A stretch of 64,000 nucleotides of DNA from Cutibacterium avidum ATCC 25577 (GCF_000227295.1 NZ_JH165054.1:156560-220559), one strand, 5' to 3'; shown: positions 45,145 to 55,919, counted from the first letter of the stretch. A program made the numbers and translations. The notes: generated by a model from the sequence alone, not told the origin.

Positions 45145-45255
45145 CGCCGACGCCCACCTGGCTGGCCCCGCCCGGGGACGATCCCGACAGCCGCTGGGAG
45201 CGGTGGCTACCATCAAGGGTGTCAGCTGGCCATGTGTGAGAGGATCCCCGGACCG

Positions 45256-46047
45256 ATGACGAACAAGAAGACCCCGACAAGTACTTCGAGACGCGCTGCG
45301 CTGCGAGCCCAGCAGGAAGCTCAGGCAGCTGCCCAGAAGCGTCGACGGATCATCGCCGTCATCGTCGGGGTCGTCGTGGCAGCCATCATTCTCGCCGTCA
45401 TCCTCGGCATCAACCACAAGTCCGACGGCAGCGCCTCGTCAACACAGATCACCCCACCCTCGGCCACCAAGACCGGCGTGTACACCCTCAACCCGGACAA
45501 GGTGAAGAAGGACGCTCCCACCGTGACGGTCTACCAAGATTACCAGTGCCCCAAATGCAAGGCCGTTGAGGACGCGTTGGGCAAGCAGCTCAACGAGCTG
45601 TCCACCAGGGGAGAGATCAGGCTCCAATACCACACCATGACCTTCCTCGACCAGAGAATCGAGGGTGAGAACTCTCAGCGCGCTGCGATGGCAGCCGCCG
45701 CAGCAGACGTCGTCGGTAAGTACGAGGCCTACCACGATGCCGTCTACTCCCATCAGCCCAAGGAGGAGGGCGCCGGCTACACAGACGACCAGTTGCGCAA
45801 GGAATTCGCCTCCGAGGCCGGAATCACCGGTGCGAACCTCACCCGGTTCCAGCACATCTATGACACCCGTCAGACCGAACAATTCGTCAACGAGGCCAAT
45901 GACAAGGGCCTTCACAAGATGCAAGACCTCGATGTTCCTGGAACTCCAGCCTTCGCGGTTAACGACAAGCTGTGGGAGGGGTGGGAGCAGCTCGGCAACA
46001 ACCCCACTCCCGACGAGCTCCTCAAGGCCATCGACGCGGCCAAGTGA
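45256..46047 (+). CDS. Membrane-anchored DsbA-like thiol-disulfide oxidoreductase (copy 1, CPKC)
   Basis: About 263 residues: an Ala/Gln/Arg-rich cytosolic head, one membrane helix (about 29-51, RIIAVIVGVVVAAIILAVIL) and an extracellular DsbA-like thioredoxin domain with the active-site CPKC in VYQDYQCPKCKAVED and the cis-Pro in VPGTPAFAV. It likely makes or moves disulfides in exported proteins. ATG 45256 is chosen as it matches copy 2. Copy 2 lies 1.5 kb downstream, beyond a MauE-like gene, and is strongly similar. Confidence 0.88.
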   Translation: MTNKKTPTSTSRRAALRAQQEAQAAAQKRRRIIAVIVGVVVAAIILAVILGINHKSDGSASSTQITPPSATKTGVYTLNPDKVKKDAPTVTVYQDYQCPKCKAVEDALGKQLNELSTRGEIRLQYHTMTFLDQRIEGENSQRAAMAAAAADVVGKYEAYHDAVYSHQPKEEGAGYTDDQLRKEFASEAGITGANLTRFQHIYDTRQTEQFVNEANDKGLHKMQDLDVPGTPAFAVNDKLWEGWEQLGNNPTPDELLKAIDAAK

Positions 46048-46156
46048 CCTTCGGTACCAATGCGGACATCTGATCGCCCACGCCGACGGCAATTCGCCGT
46101 CCGCAGGGCGGATGACCCACAGATCGCGGCCAGGGAACCCAACTAGGATGGCAGCC

Positions 46157-46651
46157 ATGGACTCTCAGCCGTCGTCGCGATCCGCCAAGGTCCGTGACTG
46201 GGTGGGCTTTCTGGCCCGGATCATCCTCGGTGGCACTCTTCTGGTCGCAGGGATCATCAAGGCGACCGACATCGACTCGACCATCTGGTCAGTTCGCACG
46301 TACCAGATCGTTCCGTGGGACTTCGCCCCCGTCGTGGGCTGGGCGATGCCGGTCCTCGAGATCATCGTCGGACTGATGCTCGTGTTCGGCATTGCGACGC
46401 GGTGGTCCGGGCTGCTCGGGACCCTGGCCATGGTCGTCTTCATCATCGGTATCTCGTCGGTGTGGGCTCGCCACATCTCCCTGGACTGCGGTTGCTTCGG
46501 AAACGGTGGGCCCGTCGAACGCAGCTGGGCCCACACCCAGCGCACCTATGCCCTGGACATCCTGCGTGATCTCGGCCTTGCGCTGTGCGGCGTCTGGCTG
46601 GTCGTGCGCCCCCGCACCGCCCTGTGCGTGGACCGCTGGATCAACAGCTGA
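46157..46651 (+). CDS. MauE/DoxX-like membrane protein
   Basis: About 164 residues with four membrane helices (WVGFLARIILGGTLLVAGII; VVGWAMPVLEIIVGLMLVFG; LLGTLAMVVFIIGISSVWA; ALDILRDLGLALCGVWLVV). The external motif DCGCFGNGG is characteristic of MauE proteins, which in methylamine operons take part in disulfide-linked maturation. It is sandwiched between two DsbA-like genes, so it is probably their membrane redox partner, in place of DsbB or VKOR. The start is the ATG at 46157 or 46148. Confidence 0.8.
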   Translation: MDSQPSSRSAKVRDWVGFLARIILGGTLLVAGIIKATDIDSTIWSVRTYQIVPWDFAPVVGWAMPVLEIIVGLMLVFGIATRWSGLLGTLAMVVFIIGISSVWARHISLDCGCFGNGGPVERSWAHTQRTYALDILRDLGLALCGVWLVVRPRTALCVDRWINS

Positions 46652-46736
46652 TACGCGAGCGGGATACGGCGGTGGTTGGCCGACCGGCTACCATCATGTG
46701 CGACACATCATTGATTGCATGAGGGGACCTCAACCG

Positions 46737-47531
46737 ATGGCTGACAAGAAGTCAACCGCCAGCACCTCGAAGCGGGATGCCCTGCGCGCCCAGCAAGAGG
46801 CCCAGGAATCAGCGAAGAAACGTCGTCGGATCATCGGCGTCATTGCTGGAGTCGTCATTGTGGCGGCCGTCGTCGTCGCTGTCGTCCTTGGGCTCAACCA
46901 CAAGTCCGACGACGTGCCGACCACCGGCCAGATCACTCCCCCCTCAGCCACCAAGGACGGCGTCTACACCTTGAACAAGGACAAGGCGAAGGACGGCGTT
47001 CCGACGGTGACGGTCTTCCAGGACTACCAGTGCCCGGCCTGCAAGGGAGCCGAGGATCTGCTCGGCAAGCCGCTCAATGATCTGTCCTCCAAGGGCGAGA
47101 TCAAGCTGCAGTACCACACCCTGACCTTCCTGGATCGCAACCTGCGCAACGACTCCTCGTCCCGCGCCGCGATGGCGGCGGCTGCGGCCGATGTCGTCGG
47201 TAAGTACGAGGCCTACCACGACGTCGTCTACTCCCATCAGCCCAAGGAGGAGGGCGCCGGCTACACCGACGAGCAGCTGCGCAAGGAGTTCGCCTCCGAG
47301 GCCGGAATCACCGGCAAGGATCTGACGACCTTCCAGCGGGTCTACGACAACAAGCAGACCGAGCAATTCGTCAAGAATGGCAGTGACCAGGGCCTTCAGG
47401 AGCTGCAGAAGTTCGGCAGCGCTGGTACCCCGACCTTCCTCGTTGACGGCAAGCCGTGGGAGGGCTGGGGAGATTTCCAGGCCGTCCCCTCTGCCGACGA
47501 ACTCCTCAAGGCCATCAAGAAGGCCCACTGA
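46737..47531 (+). CDS. Membrane-anchored DsbA-like thiol-disulfide oxidoreductase (copy 2, CPAC)
   Basis: About 264 residues with the same layout as copy 1: charged cytosolic head (DALRAQQEAQESAKKRRRII), membrane helix (about 30-52) and DsbA-like domain with CPAC in FQDYQCPACKGAED and cis-Pro in SAGTPTFLV. The region GKYEAYHDVVYSHQPKEEG is nearly identical to copy 1 in DNA as well. ATG 46737 follows GAGGGGAC. A hairpin ends the unit. Confidence 0.88.
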   Translation: MADKKSTASTSKRDALRAQQEAQESAKKRRRIIGVIAGVVIVAAVVVAVVLGLNHKSDDVPTTGQITPPSATKDGVYTLNKDKAKDGVPTVTVFQDYQCPACKGAEDLLGKPLNDLSSKGEIKLQYHTLTFLDRNLRNDSSSRAAMAAAAADVVGKYEAYHDVVYSHQPKEEGAGYTDEQLRKEFASEAGITGKDLTTFQRVYDNKQTEQFVKNGSDQGLQELQKFGSAGTPTFLVDGKPWEGWGDFQAVPSADELLKAIKKAH

Positions 47532-47536
47532 TTGTG

Positions 47537-47563
47537 ACCGGCCGCTGGCTCCCGGCGGCCGGT
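47537..47563 (+). terminator. Stem-loop after DsbA-like copy 2
   Basis: A 12-pair stem (47537-47548 with 47552-47563, one G-T pair) and a 3-base loop lie 5 bp after the stop codon; followed by TGACC rather than a U-tract. Confidence 0.55.
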
Positions 47564-47641
47564 TGACCAGCCCAAATCCAGGCGGGTGGCGAACGCCGCT
47601 CGCCTGGCAACCTGTCCGAGTCGAACATTAGAGTTTGGAAC

Positions 47642-50257
47642 ATGACCTCACAGACCTCTGCGCCCTCATCCGCTACGTCCCCGACGCGTGGCGTCGTACC
47701 TGACAAGCCGGTCCTCGAGGGCCTCGAGAACAAGTGGGGTCAGGTCTGGGAGGACCAGCAGCTTTACGCCTTCGACGCCACCGCGGTGGACTCCCGTGAC
47801 CAGGTGTTCTCGATCGACACCCCGCCTCCCACCGTCTCCGGACACCTGCACCCGGGTCACGTCTTCTCCTACACCCACACCGACACCGTCGCCCGCTACC
47901 AGCGGATGCGCGGCAAGAAGGTCTTCTACCCGATGGGTTGGGACGACAACGGTCTTCCGACCGAGCGACGCGTACAGAACTACTACGGTGTGCGCTGCGA
48001 TCCCTCGCTCCCCTATGACCCGGACTTCACTCCGCCGGCCAAGCCCGACCCCAAGCATCAGGTCGCAATCAGCCGTCGGAACTTCGTCGAGCTGTGCGTC
48101 GAGCTGACTGCCGTCGACGAGAAGACCTTCCAGGACCTGTGGCGTTCGGTCGGTCTGTCGGTGGACTGGAACCAGCTCTACACGACGATTTCCCCGGAGT
48201 CCCAGCGGATCGCCCAGCTGGCCTTCCTGCGCAATCTGTCGCGCGGCGAGGCGTACATGAACGACGCCCCGACCCTGTGGGACGTCACCTTCTCCACGGC
48301 CGTCGCCCAGGCCGAGCTCGAGGCCCGCGACTACCCCGGCGCCTACCACCGGCTGGCCTTCCACCGCACCGACGGTCACGGTGACGTCTTCATCGAGACC
48401 ACCCGACCCGAGCTGCTCGCCGCCTGTTGTGCCCTCATCGCCCACCCCGATGACGAGCGCTACCAGCACCTCTTCGGCACCACCGTCACCACTCCGCTGT
48501 ACGGGGTCGAGGTCCCGGTCCTGGCTCACACCGCCGCCGAGATGGACAAGGGCGCCGGTATCGCCATGTGCTGTACCTTCGGTGACCTCACTGACGTCCA
48601 GTGGTGGCGTGAGCTGCAGCTGCCGACTCGTACCATCATTGGTCGCGACGGACGTGTCCTCGGTGAGACCCCGCAGTGGATCATCGACGCCGGCTCCGCC
48701 GACAGGTACGAGGCCATTGCCGGCAAGACCACCTTCACCGCCCGCAAGCTCGTCGTCGAGGCTCTGGTGGAGTCTGGCGAGATGGACGGTGAGCCCAAGC
48801 CCACCCAGCGCAAGGCGAACTTCTACGAGAAGGGCGACAAGCCGCTGGAGATCATCGGCACCCGTCAGTGGTACATCCGCAACGGCGGACGTGACGCCGG
48901 CCTGCGCGAGGCGCTGCTGGAGCGTGGCCGGGAACTCGAATGGGTGCCCGAGCACATGCGTCACCGGTACGAGAACTGGGTCGAGGGCCTCAACGGCGAC
49001 TGGCTCATCAGCCGTCAGCGTTTCTTCGGCGTTCCTTTCCCGGTCTGGTACCCGCTGGACGCCGACGGCGAGCCCGATTACGACCACCCGTTGTTGCCCG
49101 AGGAGTCGGCCCTGCCAGTCGACCCGGCCTCCCAGGCACCGGCCGGCTACGAGGAGTCCCAACGTGGCGTTGCTGGCGGCTTCATCGGAGACCCGGACGT
49201 CATGGACACCTGGGCCACCTCCTCCCTGACCCCCCAGATCGTCACTGGCTGGGAGCGCGACGCCGACCTGTTCGCCAAGACCTTCCCCATGGACTTCGCC
49301 CCCGAGGCCCACGACATCATTCGTACCTGGGTGTTCTCGCGGGTGGTGCGGGCGCATCTGGAGAACGGCGTCCTGCCGTGGAAGCGCGCCGCCATCTCTG
49401 GCTTCGTCACCGACCCCGACCGCAAGAAGATGTCGAAGTCGAAGGGCAACACCGTCGTCCCGACCGAGATCATCGAGGAGTTCGGTGCCGACGCCGTGCG
49501 CTGGCGTGCTGCCATGGCCCGGCCCGGTATGGACTCCCCCTTCGACAAGGCCCAGATGAAGGTCGGTCGCCGTCTAGCCATGAAGATCCTCAACGCCTCG
49601 AAGTTCGTCCTGGGCTTCGGTGAGGGCGGTCAGGTCTCCGACATCACCAACCCGGCCGACCTGGCGATGCTCGCCGGGCTGCGCCAACTCGTCGTGGAGG
49701 CCACTGATGCCTTCGACAAGTTCAACTACACCACCGCCCTTGAGGTGTCCGAGCAGTTCTTCTGGACCTTCTGCGACGACTACCTCGAGCTGGTCAAGGA
49801 GCGCGCCTACGACTCCGAAGGGACCGACGAGGCCGGTGCCCTGAGCGCCCGGACGGCCCTGCGTCTGGCACTCGACGTCATGCTGCGTCTGTTCGCCCCG
49901 TTCCTGCCCTTCGTCACCGAGGAGGTCTGGAGCTGGTGGAAGGACGGATCGGTGCACACTTCGTCCTGGCCGACCGCCGACGAGGTGCCGGCTGACGGTG
50001 ACGTCGACCTCATGACTGACGTCTCGGCCGCCTTGATCGAGCTGCGCGGTGTGAAGTCCACCCACAAGGTGCCGATGCGCACCCCGATCCTCTCGGCCCG
50101 AATCAGCGCCCCGGCGTCGGTCATCGCCAACCTCGAAGCCGTCAAATCGGATCTGACCAAGGTGTCCAAGACTGAGTCCTTCACCTTCGTCGAGGGCGGC
50201 GAAGAGTTGAGTCTCGACGCTGAGCTGGGTGAGCCCCCGGCCAAGCGCAAGAAGTGA
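47642..50257 (+). CDS. valS: Valyl-tRNA synthetase
   Basis: Class I synthetase of 871 residues charging tRNA-Val. The HIGH-type motif is [13 protein letters not shown], and the KMSKS motif is [12 protein letters not shown]. The CP1 editing domain spans about 200-380 ([19 protein letters not shown], the family ETTRPE mark; [18 protein letters not shown]). [18 protein letters not shown] is the typical early block. The C-terminus is somewhat short and lacks a long coiled coil. It stands alone with its own strong terminator. Confidence 0.95.
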   Translation: MTSQTSAPSSATSPTRGVVPDKPVLEGLENKWGQVWEDQQLYAFDATAVDSRDQVFSIDTPPPTVSGHLHPGHVFSYTHTDTVARYQRMRGKKVFYPMGWDDNGLPTERRVQNYYGVRCDPSLPYDPDFTPPAKPDPKHQVAISRRNFVELCVELTAVDEKTFQDLWRSVGLSVDWNQLYTTISPESQRIAQLAFLRNLSRGEAYMNDAPTLWDVTFSTAVAQAELEARDYPGAYHRLAFHRTDGHGDVFIETTRPELLAACCALIAHPDDERYQHLFGTTVTTPLYGVEVPVLAHTAAEMDKGAGIAMCCTFGDLTDVQWWRELQLPTRTIIGRDGRVLGETPQWIIDAGSADRYEAIAGKTTFTARKLVVEALVESGEMDGEPKPTQRKANFYEKGDKPLEIIGTRQWYIRNGGRDAGLREALLERGRELEWVPEHMRHRYENWVEGLNGDWLISRQRFFGVPFPVWYPLDADGEPDYDHPLLPEESALPVDPASQAPAGYEESQRGVAGGFIGDPDVMDTWATSSLTPQIVTGWERDADLFAKTFPMDFAPEAHDIIRTWVFSRVVRAHLENGVLPWKRAAISGFVTDPDRKKMSKSKGNTVVPTEIIEEFGADAVRWRAAMARPGMDSPFDKAQMKVGRRLAMKILNASKFVLGFGEGGQVSDITNPADLAMLAGLRQLVVEATDAFDKFNYTTALEVSEQFFWTFCDDYLELVKERAYDSEGTDEAGALSARTALRLALDVMLRLFAPFLPFVTEEVWSWWKDGSVHTSSWPTADEVPADGDVDLMTDVSAALIELRGVKSTHKVPMRTPILSARISAPASVIANLEAVKSDLTKVSKTESFTFVEGGEELSLDAELGEPPAKRKK

Positions 50258-50264
50258 TCCCATG

Positions 50265-50307
50265 GACGATCGCCGGTGCCATCTTGGCGCCGGCGATCGT
50301 CGTTTTT
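50265..50307 (+). terminator. Rho-independent terminator of valS
   Basis: A 16-base stem (50265-50280 with 50286-50301, one mismatch-type G-T pair), loop ATCTT, followed directly by GTTTTT (50302-50307), 7 bp after the stop. The only hairpin in the window with a clear U-tract on the plus strand. Confidence 0.9.
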
Positions 50308-50725
50308 GCGTCTCAGGGCCACACTGGCGCCTCGGCCCCAGAATCTGCCGGTGCGCCGTCATGGCCTGCGCCGCGACGCCATGGAACAGCACCCCGGCTT
50401 CCGATGCCGAACCTCATCACGGCCGTGGTGCTCTCGCATGGTCTGGCCCCGATCGTCACCCGGACGGCCTCCTCGGGCGCGAATGTGCGCAAGAGCCGCG
50501 TCGACCGGCAGACCCGAACCTGTCCTGATCCTGGCATGCGGTCCGCCACCGCCTCCCCTGACCTGTTCCTCCGGTCATCGCGGGTGTCGGAATCCGAACG
50601 CGGTAACTACGGGAGGTTTGCCGCGAGTTCCCTTACTGGCCGCACGCACCGCCTGTTCGCACGCCTGGAGCACGACTCGGCCCCCGCACCTGCTCAAGTG
50701 CGGGGGCCGAAGTGCGTTGAGATGA
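50308..50725. other. Intergenic region without a recognised gene
   Basis: About 420 bases between the valS terminator and the tricorn protease stop. Short open frames on each strand show no homology that I can see and no ribosome site. The only structure is the hairpin at 50678-50709 near the right edge. It may be a decayed gene, but nothing supports a specific identity. Confidence 0.5.
50678..50709 (-). terminator. Hairpin after the tricorn protease gene
   Basis: Perfect 12-base arms (50678-50689 and 50698-50709) with an 8-base loop lie 16 bp beyond the minus-strand stop. No U-tract. Confidence 0.65.
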
Positions 50726-53700
50726 TCAGCCGAAGACCGGTCCGGGGAACTCGGGCGGCGTCGAAGCCGGCTTCTCGTCGAGTTGCCGCAGACACTCGGC
50801 AATGGCCGCGTCGAGTTGGACGTCCTTCTCGGACTCCCAATCCTCCGGGGAGACGGTCACGACGATGTCGGGGTCGACGCCGTGGTTCTCCACTCCCCAG
50901 CCGTAGTTGCCGTACCAGCCGGCGTACCTGGGCTGAGTGACACCGGTACCGTCGACCAGATCGAACCGGCCGTCGATTCCAATGACGCCTCCCCACGACC
51001 TCTCACCAATGACCTTGGCGTATCCCATGGTCTGGGTCGCGGCAGAGACGATGTCACCGTCGGACCCGGCCCACTGGTTGGTGACCATGACGATCGGTCC
51101 GCGCACCGCGTTCTGCGGATAAGTGGTAGGGCTCTCGCACCAACGGCTGAAGTCCCATCCGACGACCTTGCGAGCCAACCTCTCGACGACCAGCTGGGAG
51201 GTGTGACCACCGTGGTTGAACCTCACGTCGGTGATGACGCCCTCATGGCTGGTCGCCTCGTTGATCTGACGGTGCAGCTCGGCCCAGCCGTCGGACACCA
51301 TGTCCGGCACGTGCAGGTAGCCGAGTCGTCCGCCCGAGCGCTCCTCGACATAGCGGCGACGAGACGCCACCCAGTCGTGGTAGCGCAGCGGGGCCTCGTC
51401 GGCCATCGGCACGACGGCGACCTGCCGCTGATCCTCACCCCGGCGTACCATCAGCTCGACGACCCGTCCGGCGGATCCCTCCAGGAGCTCGCCAAGGGTG
51501 CCGTCAACGCCAACCTTGCGGCCATCCACCGCGACGACGACGTCACCGTCGGCCACTGCGACCCCAGCTGCCCGCAACGGGGACCAGGCGCGCGGGTCCG
51601 AGGACTCGCCGGGAACGACGCGGACGACCCTGGCCCCATCGCCCTCGCTGCTGACGTCCGCGCCCAGCAGACCCGCACGCATGTCGGGATCACCGGAAGC
51701 CCCCGCTGCAGAGACGTAGGAGTGCGAGGTGTTGAGCTCCGCGACGGTCTCCCACAGGATGTCGTGGAGGTCGTCGACGGCATGGCACAGATCAACGAGC
51801 GGACGGTACCGATTCAGCACGCCGGCCCAGTCGACGCCGTTCATGTCCTCACGCCAGTAGTGGCTGGCCATCAGGCGGCCATTCTCGTCGAACATCTGAC
51901 GCCACTCGGCACGCGGATCAATGGTTCGACGCAGCCGGGACAGGTCGACGCGAATGTACGCCGGGTCGTCGTCGTCCACCTTGTGGGAGGAGGGAACGAC
52001 GATGACGTCATCCTTGTAATGCACCACCAGACGCTCCCCGTCGCCGGAGACCGAGTAGGAGTCGACGTGCTCGCAGAGTTTGTCGAGGTGACGGTTGACG
52101 AGGTTGTAGTGCCACAACACGTCGCTGGGGACTTCCCCGCTGACACCGGCACGAGTAGCTCCGAGTTCGCCACCGCGATCGGCGATCTCGATCCAGACCA
52201 GGCCATCCTTGACCGCCGCCAGTCCGCGGTAGGAGCCCGAGGGCACCGGGAAGGGCACCATCCTCTCCTCGAAGCCATCAGCGGTGAGGTTGCAGACGAC
52301 CTCGGGAGTCTTGTCGTCGTCATTGCCAGCCTCAGCGGTGGCCTTGGCCTTGGCGTCCTGGACCTCGCTGATCTGCCATCCCTGGGAGGACGGACCGAAG
52401 GGGGACACCTCGGTGGCGCTCAGCGGAACCAACCACGGACGCTGGGTGTGTCCGAAGGACAGGTCGAAGGTCTGGCCGTCGTAGTTCGGGTCAAAGGTGC
52501 GCGCCGAGAGCATGACGAGGTACTTGCCGTCGGCGGTGAAGACCGGGCATGAGTCGTCGAATGCACCGCGAGTGAGGGCGAAGGACTCCCCCATCCCCTG
52601 TTCGTCCCAGCAACGAATCTGACCGATCATGGCGTCTCCGGAGGCAACCGGTGAACGCCACACCAGATAGCGCGAGTCCGGGGACCACACCAGACCGCTG
52701 GCCTCGCCCTCCGGGGAATTCGCAATCTGGCGGACGGCATCGTCGGCCATGGTGACGATGAGGATGCGACCGTCATGGCTGACGAGGGCGACCTTCGTAC
52801 CATCGGGGGCTGGTGCCATGTGCAGTACACGACCGATCTGCCCCTGCGCCACACGATGGACATCGCCGGTGCCGTCGAGATTGGCGATCTCGAGGCAGTC
52901 CTCTCCCTCGACGTCGCTGGCCCACACCCCCTGACCAGTCTGGCCAAGAACGCGCGGCTCACGGATCCTGACTCCGTCTGCTGCCGAAAGGGCTCGAGCC
53001 GGGCCGGAACGGTGGGTGAGGAAGTAGGCAGCTCCCCGCCACTCCAGCAGGGATCCGTCGCCGCCGTGGTCGGAGACGACGGCCTCCAGACGGTCGGTGG
53101 GGTCCAGTGGAACACGCTGGGGCGCTCCGACACCAAGATCGATCTCGAGACGCTGAGGCTCGGCGTCGAGGCCGGTCATTGCCCAGAGCGCACCGTGAGC
53201 GTGGTAGACGATCGTCCTTCCATCAGTACGAGGGTCGCGAACGTAACCCTGATCCTCGCTGTGATGGGTGTGCTGACGCAGGTCATGGCCCTGACCGTCG
53301 ACCGACCAGATCTGGGCCTGGGAGCGCGGGCAGTCGTCTTCACTCATGTCGGAACTGAAGAGGAGTCGACCGTCGACCCAGCCAACTCCGTAACGTCCAG
53401 CGGCGGCGTAGCGACCGTCGTGGTCGTCGTTGCCGTCCCGCAGCACGCGCAGGAAGCTGCCCGCCCCGGCAGGACGCAGCCAGATCTGGGCGGCAGTGCC
53501 ACCGCGATAGCGCTTCCAGCGCGAGCAGTCTCCGGAGTTCGGGGTGACGACGGCGACGGCACCGTCCGAGTTCACGGCCAGGTCCATTCCTGGCCCGTAT
53601 CCAAGACGCTCGACGTGGCCGTTCAGGGAGACCGTGTACAGCCAGGACAGACCGATGTCATTGGTCTGATGCGGAGACGAGAACACCACGTGCTCGTCGT

Positions 53701-53986
53701 CCTGCCATCCCACCACGAGGTTGCGAGCAGCTCCCAGCCAGGTCAGCCGGCGCTGATCGCCCGTGGCCAGGTCGATGACGAAGACTTCGGGTCGCTGACC
53801 CAGGTAAGAGGTCCACGCAATCTTCGTGCCATTCGGACTGAAACGAGGATTACGGACCATGACGTGATCGCTGGTGAGCCGACTTGCCCGTCCTCCAAGG
53901 ACGGGGACCAACCACAAGTCGTTGTCAGCAGTGAAAACCACGAGGTCACCGTGGACATCGGGGTATCGCAGATATCCGGTTGCCAT
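50726..53986 (-). CDS. Tricorn protease homologue (S41 family)
   Basis: A 1086-residue cytosolic peptidase of the Tricorn type. Residues about 1-650 form two beta-propellers (RYPDVHGDLVVFTADNDLWL, repeated WD-like SPDSRYLVW and SPNGTKIAW blades). About 665-760 is the helical C1 domain with SHSYVSAAG (catalytic His), about 760-860 a PDZ domain and the remainder the S41 core with the nucleophile in NQWAGSDGDIVS. It trims peptides released by larger proteases such as Clp, whose genes lie close by. GxRLGYLH-like YLHVPDM and the VTDVRFNHGG block are S41 marks. Confidence 0.9.
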   Translation of the reverse strand: MATGYLRYPDVHGDLVVFTADNDLWLVPVLGGRASRLTSDHVMVRNPRFSPNGTKIAWTSYLGQRPEVFVIDLATGDQRRLTWLGAARNLVVGWQDDEHVVFSSPHQTNDIGLSWLYTVSLNGHVERLGYGPGMDLAVNSDGAVAVVTPNSGDCSRWKRYRGGTAAQIWLRPAGAGSFLRVLRDGNDDHDGRYAAAGRYGVGWVDGRLLFSSDMSEDDCPRSQAQIWSVDGQGHDLRQHTHHSEDQGYVRDPRTDGRTIVYHAHGALWAMTGLDAEPQRLEIDLGVGAPQRVPLDPTDRLEAVVSDHGGDGSLLEWRGAAYFLTHRSGPARALSAADGVRIREPRVLGQTGQGVWASDVEGEDCLEIANLDGTGDVHRVAQGQIGRVLHMAPAPDGTKVALVSHDGRILIVTMADDAVRQIANSPEGEASGLVWSPDSRYLVWRSPVASGDAMIGQIRCWDEQGMGESFALTRGAFDDSCPVFTADGKYLVMLSARTFDPNYDGQTFDLSFGHTQRPWLVPLSATEVSPFGPSSQGWQISEVQDAKAKATAEAGNDDDKTPEVVCNLTADGFEERMVPFPVPSGSYRGLAAVKDGLVWIEIADRGGELGATRAGVSGEVPSDVLWHYNLVNRHLDKLCEHVDSYSVSGDGERLVVHYKDDVIVVPSSHKVDDDDPAYIRVDLSRLRRTIDPRAEWRQMFDENGRLMASHYWREDMNGVDWAGVLNRYRPLVDLCHAVDDLHDILWETVAELNTSHSYVSAAGASGDPDMRAGLLGADVSSEGDGARVVRVVPGESSDPRAWSPLRAAGVAVADGDVVVAVDGRKVGVDGTLGELLEGSAGRVVELMVRRGEDQRQVAVVPMADEAPLRYHDWVASRRRYVEERSGGRLGYLHVPDMVSDGWAELHRQINEATSHEGVITDVRFNHGGHTSQLVVERLARKVVGWDFSRWCESPTTYPQNAVRGPIVMVTNQWAGSDGDIVSAATQTMGYAKVIGERSWGGVIGIDGRFDLVDGTGVTQPRYAGWYGNYGWGVENHGVDPDIVVTVSPEDWESEKDVQLDAAIAECLRQLDEKPASTPPEFPGPVFG

Positions 53987-54036
53987 AGGTGTCAGGGTAC
54001 CGTTTTGTCAGGAAAGCAACAGGAGGAGTAACCCCC

Positions 54037-54420
54037 GTGGCAGGTACGCGAAAGTCCGCGAAGTCGAAGCTCGTCAAGACGGCCATAGCCGCCGGAACAC
54101 CGCTGGCCAAGGACCTGTGGGATTCCATCAACACGGACGGCCGTGCCGAGGCATGGGCGAAATCAGGCTACGACAAGGCCCGTAAGTCGGCGACCTCGAA
54201 GACGGCGCTGGGACGGGTACAGCTCACCGTGGATCGCGTGCTGGAGTATGCCGACCGCTCGCCCAGCTCCAAGGCCCAGGAATGGCGCGACGAGGCCAAC
54301 GACATCGCGTCCCGCATTCCGCTGGTCAAGGTGCAACGCGGCAAGGAACGCCGCAAGTCCGTCTCGAACCTGCAAAAACGGGCTGACAAGCTGCTTGCCG
54401 AGGTTCTCGACGAGCACTGA
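54037..54420 (+). CDS. Conserved small basic protein, unknown function
   Basis: A 127-residue soluble protein, basic (many Lys/Arg), with helices throughout (GRAEAWAKSGYDKARKSA; GRVQLTVDRVLEYADRS; SVSNLQKRADKLLAEVLDE). I do not recognise the family; it resembles small actinobacterial proteins of unknown role. GTG 54037 is chosen for the strong AGGAGGAG site 8 bases upstream. It ends 2 bp from the clpX stop on the other strand, and its start is 50 bp from the divergent tricorn gene. Confidence 0.65.
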   Translation: MAGTRKSAKSKLVKTAIAAGTPLAKDLWDSINTDGRAEAWAKSGYDKARKSATSKTALGRVQLTVDRVLEYADRSPSSKAQEWRDEANDIASRIPLVKVQRGKERRKSVSNLQKRADKLLAEVLDEH

Positions 54421-54422
54421 GG

Positions 54423-55715
54423 TCAGGCCGACAACCGTCCTCGCCCGTGCGCCAAGCTCGGTGCGGACAGGTACTGGCACTTCCCCTCCCCCGTGACGGC
54501 CTCGCGGGTCACGACAACGCGAGCGACGTCATCACGGGAGGGTACGTCGAACATGACGTCCATGAGGGTCTCCTCGATGATGGCCCGCAGACCGCGAGCA
54601 CCGGTCCCCCCGGCCACGGCCTCGTCGGCTATCGCTTCCAGGGCGCTGTCGGTGAAGGTCAACTCGACGCCGTCGAGTTCGAAGAGCTTCTCGAACTGAC
54701 GGGTCAGGGCGTTGCGCGGTTCGGTGAGGATACGCACCAAGGCGTGGCGATCCAGCGGATGAACGGCCGTGACCATGGGCAGGCGACCGATGAACTCCGG
54801 GATGAGCCCGAACTCGTGAAGGTCCTCCGGGCGGACCAGGCTCAAGGCCTCCGGCCCTTCGATGACGTCGCGAACTCCTGGATCGTTGTTGAACCCGAGC
54901 GGACGGGTGCCGATCCGCTTCGTGATGATGTCTTCCAGACCAGCGAAGGCGCCGCCCACGATGAAGAGGATGTTGGTGGTGTCGATCTGGATGAAGTCCT
55001 GCTGGGGATGCTTGCGTCCGCCTTGAGGAGGCACCGAGGCGACCGTCCCCTCGAGGATCTTCAGCAGAGCCTGCTGGACCCCCTCACCAGAGACGTCACG
55101 AGTGATCGACGGATTCTCCGACTTGCGAGCCACCTTGTCGATCTCGTCGATGTAGATGATTCCCCGCTCGGCACGCTTGACGTCGAAGTCAGCGGCCTGG
55201 AGCAGTTTGAGCAGGATGTTCTCGACGTCCTCACCGACGTAGCCGGCCTCGGTCAGAGCCGTGGCATCAGCCATCGCGAAGGGAACGTTGAGCTGACGAG
55301 CCATCGTCTGGGCGAGATAGGTCTTGCCGCAACCCGTCGGCCCGAGCATGAGGATATTCGACTTGCCGAGCTCCACCCCATCGTCCTCGGCGCGGCGGGC
55401 GTGCGGCACGTCGACCTCGGACTGAATTCGCTTGTAGTGGTTGTAGACAGCCACCGAGAGGGTGCGCTTGGCCTCCTCCTGCCCGATCACCCACGCGTCA
55501 AGGAACTCACACAGTTCACGAGGACGGGGCAGCTCGTCGAGGCCACCGACCTCCTCAGAGGAGGAGAACTCCTCCTCGATGATCTCGTTGCACAGATCGA
55601 TGCACTCGTCACAGATGTAAACCCCGGGGCCAGCGATGAGCTTCTTGACCTGCTTCTGACTCTTTCCGCAGAAGGAACACTTGAAGAGGTCCCCGCTCTC
55701 ACCAATCCGCGCCAT
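54423..55715 (-). CDS. clpX: ATP-dependent Clp protease ATP-binding subunit ClpX
   Basis: AAA+ unfoldase of 430 residues that feeds ClpP. The N-terminal zinc finger has C13, C16, C35 and C38 (CSFCGKS, CDECID). Walker A is [11 protein letters not shown], Walker B is [11 protein letters not shown], followed by the [13 protein letters not shown] pore-region block and the arginine finger segment. The IGF-loop region lies near [15 protein letters not shown] precedes ATG 55715. It is transcribed with the same orientation as clpP2-clpP1, with tandem hairpins between. Confidence 0.95.
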   Translation of the reverse strand: MARIGESGDLFKCSFCGKSQKQVKKLIAGPGVYICDECIDLCNEIIEEEFSSSEEVGGLDELPRPRELCEFLDAWVIGQEEAKRTLSVAVYNHYKRIQSEVDVPHARRAEDDGVELGKSNILMLGPTGCGKTYLAQTMARQLNVPFAMADATALTEAGYVGEDVENILLKLLQAADFDVKRAERGIIYIDEIDKVARKSENPSITRDVSGEGVQQALLKILEGTVASVPPQGGRKHPQQDFIQIDTTNILFIVGGAFAGLEDIITKRIGTRPLGFNNDPGVRDVIEGPEALSLVRPEDLHEFGLIPEFIGRLPMVTAVHPLDRHALVRILTEPRNALTRQFEKLFELDGVELTFTDSALEAIADEAVAGGTGARGLRAIIEETLMDVMFDVPSRDDVARVVVTREAVTGEGKCQYLSAPSLAHGRGRLSA

Positions 55716-55863
55716 CCGGCTCTCCTCCTTGTCGGCAGGCCAACATCGTCACGCCCCTCCGGGCGTTCGTTCCCCGAGCTGTGCGCCGTCCACCATAGTC
55801 GTGGACGGTATCTACCCCGTCGTTGTCGCCTCCCCGTGTTGGGTGACGACAACGAACCCTGCA

Positions 55864-55916
55864 GTGGCCCTCGAGACTCGAGGGCCACCACGCGCCGGAC
55901 GAGAACTCGTCCGGCG
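55864..55916 (-). terminator. Tandem hairpins between clpP2 and clpX
   Basis: Two adjacent stems lie right after the clpP2 stop: 55893-55903 with 55906-55916 (11-base arms) and 55864-55873 with 55879-55888 (10-base arms). Together they could terminate most clpP1P2 transcripts before clpX or protect their 3' ends. No U-tract. Confidence 0.6.
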
Positions 55917-55919
55917 ACC

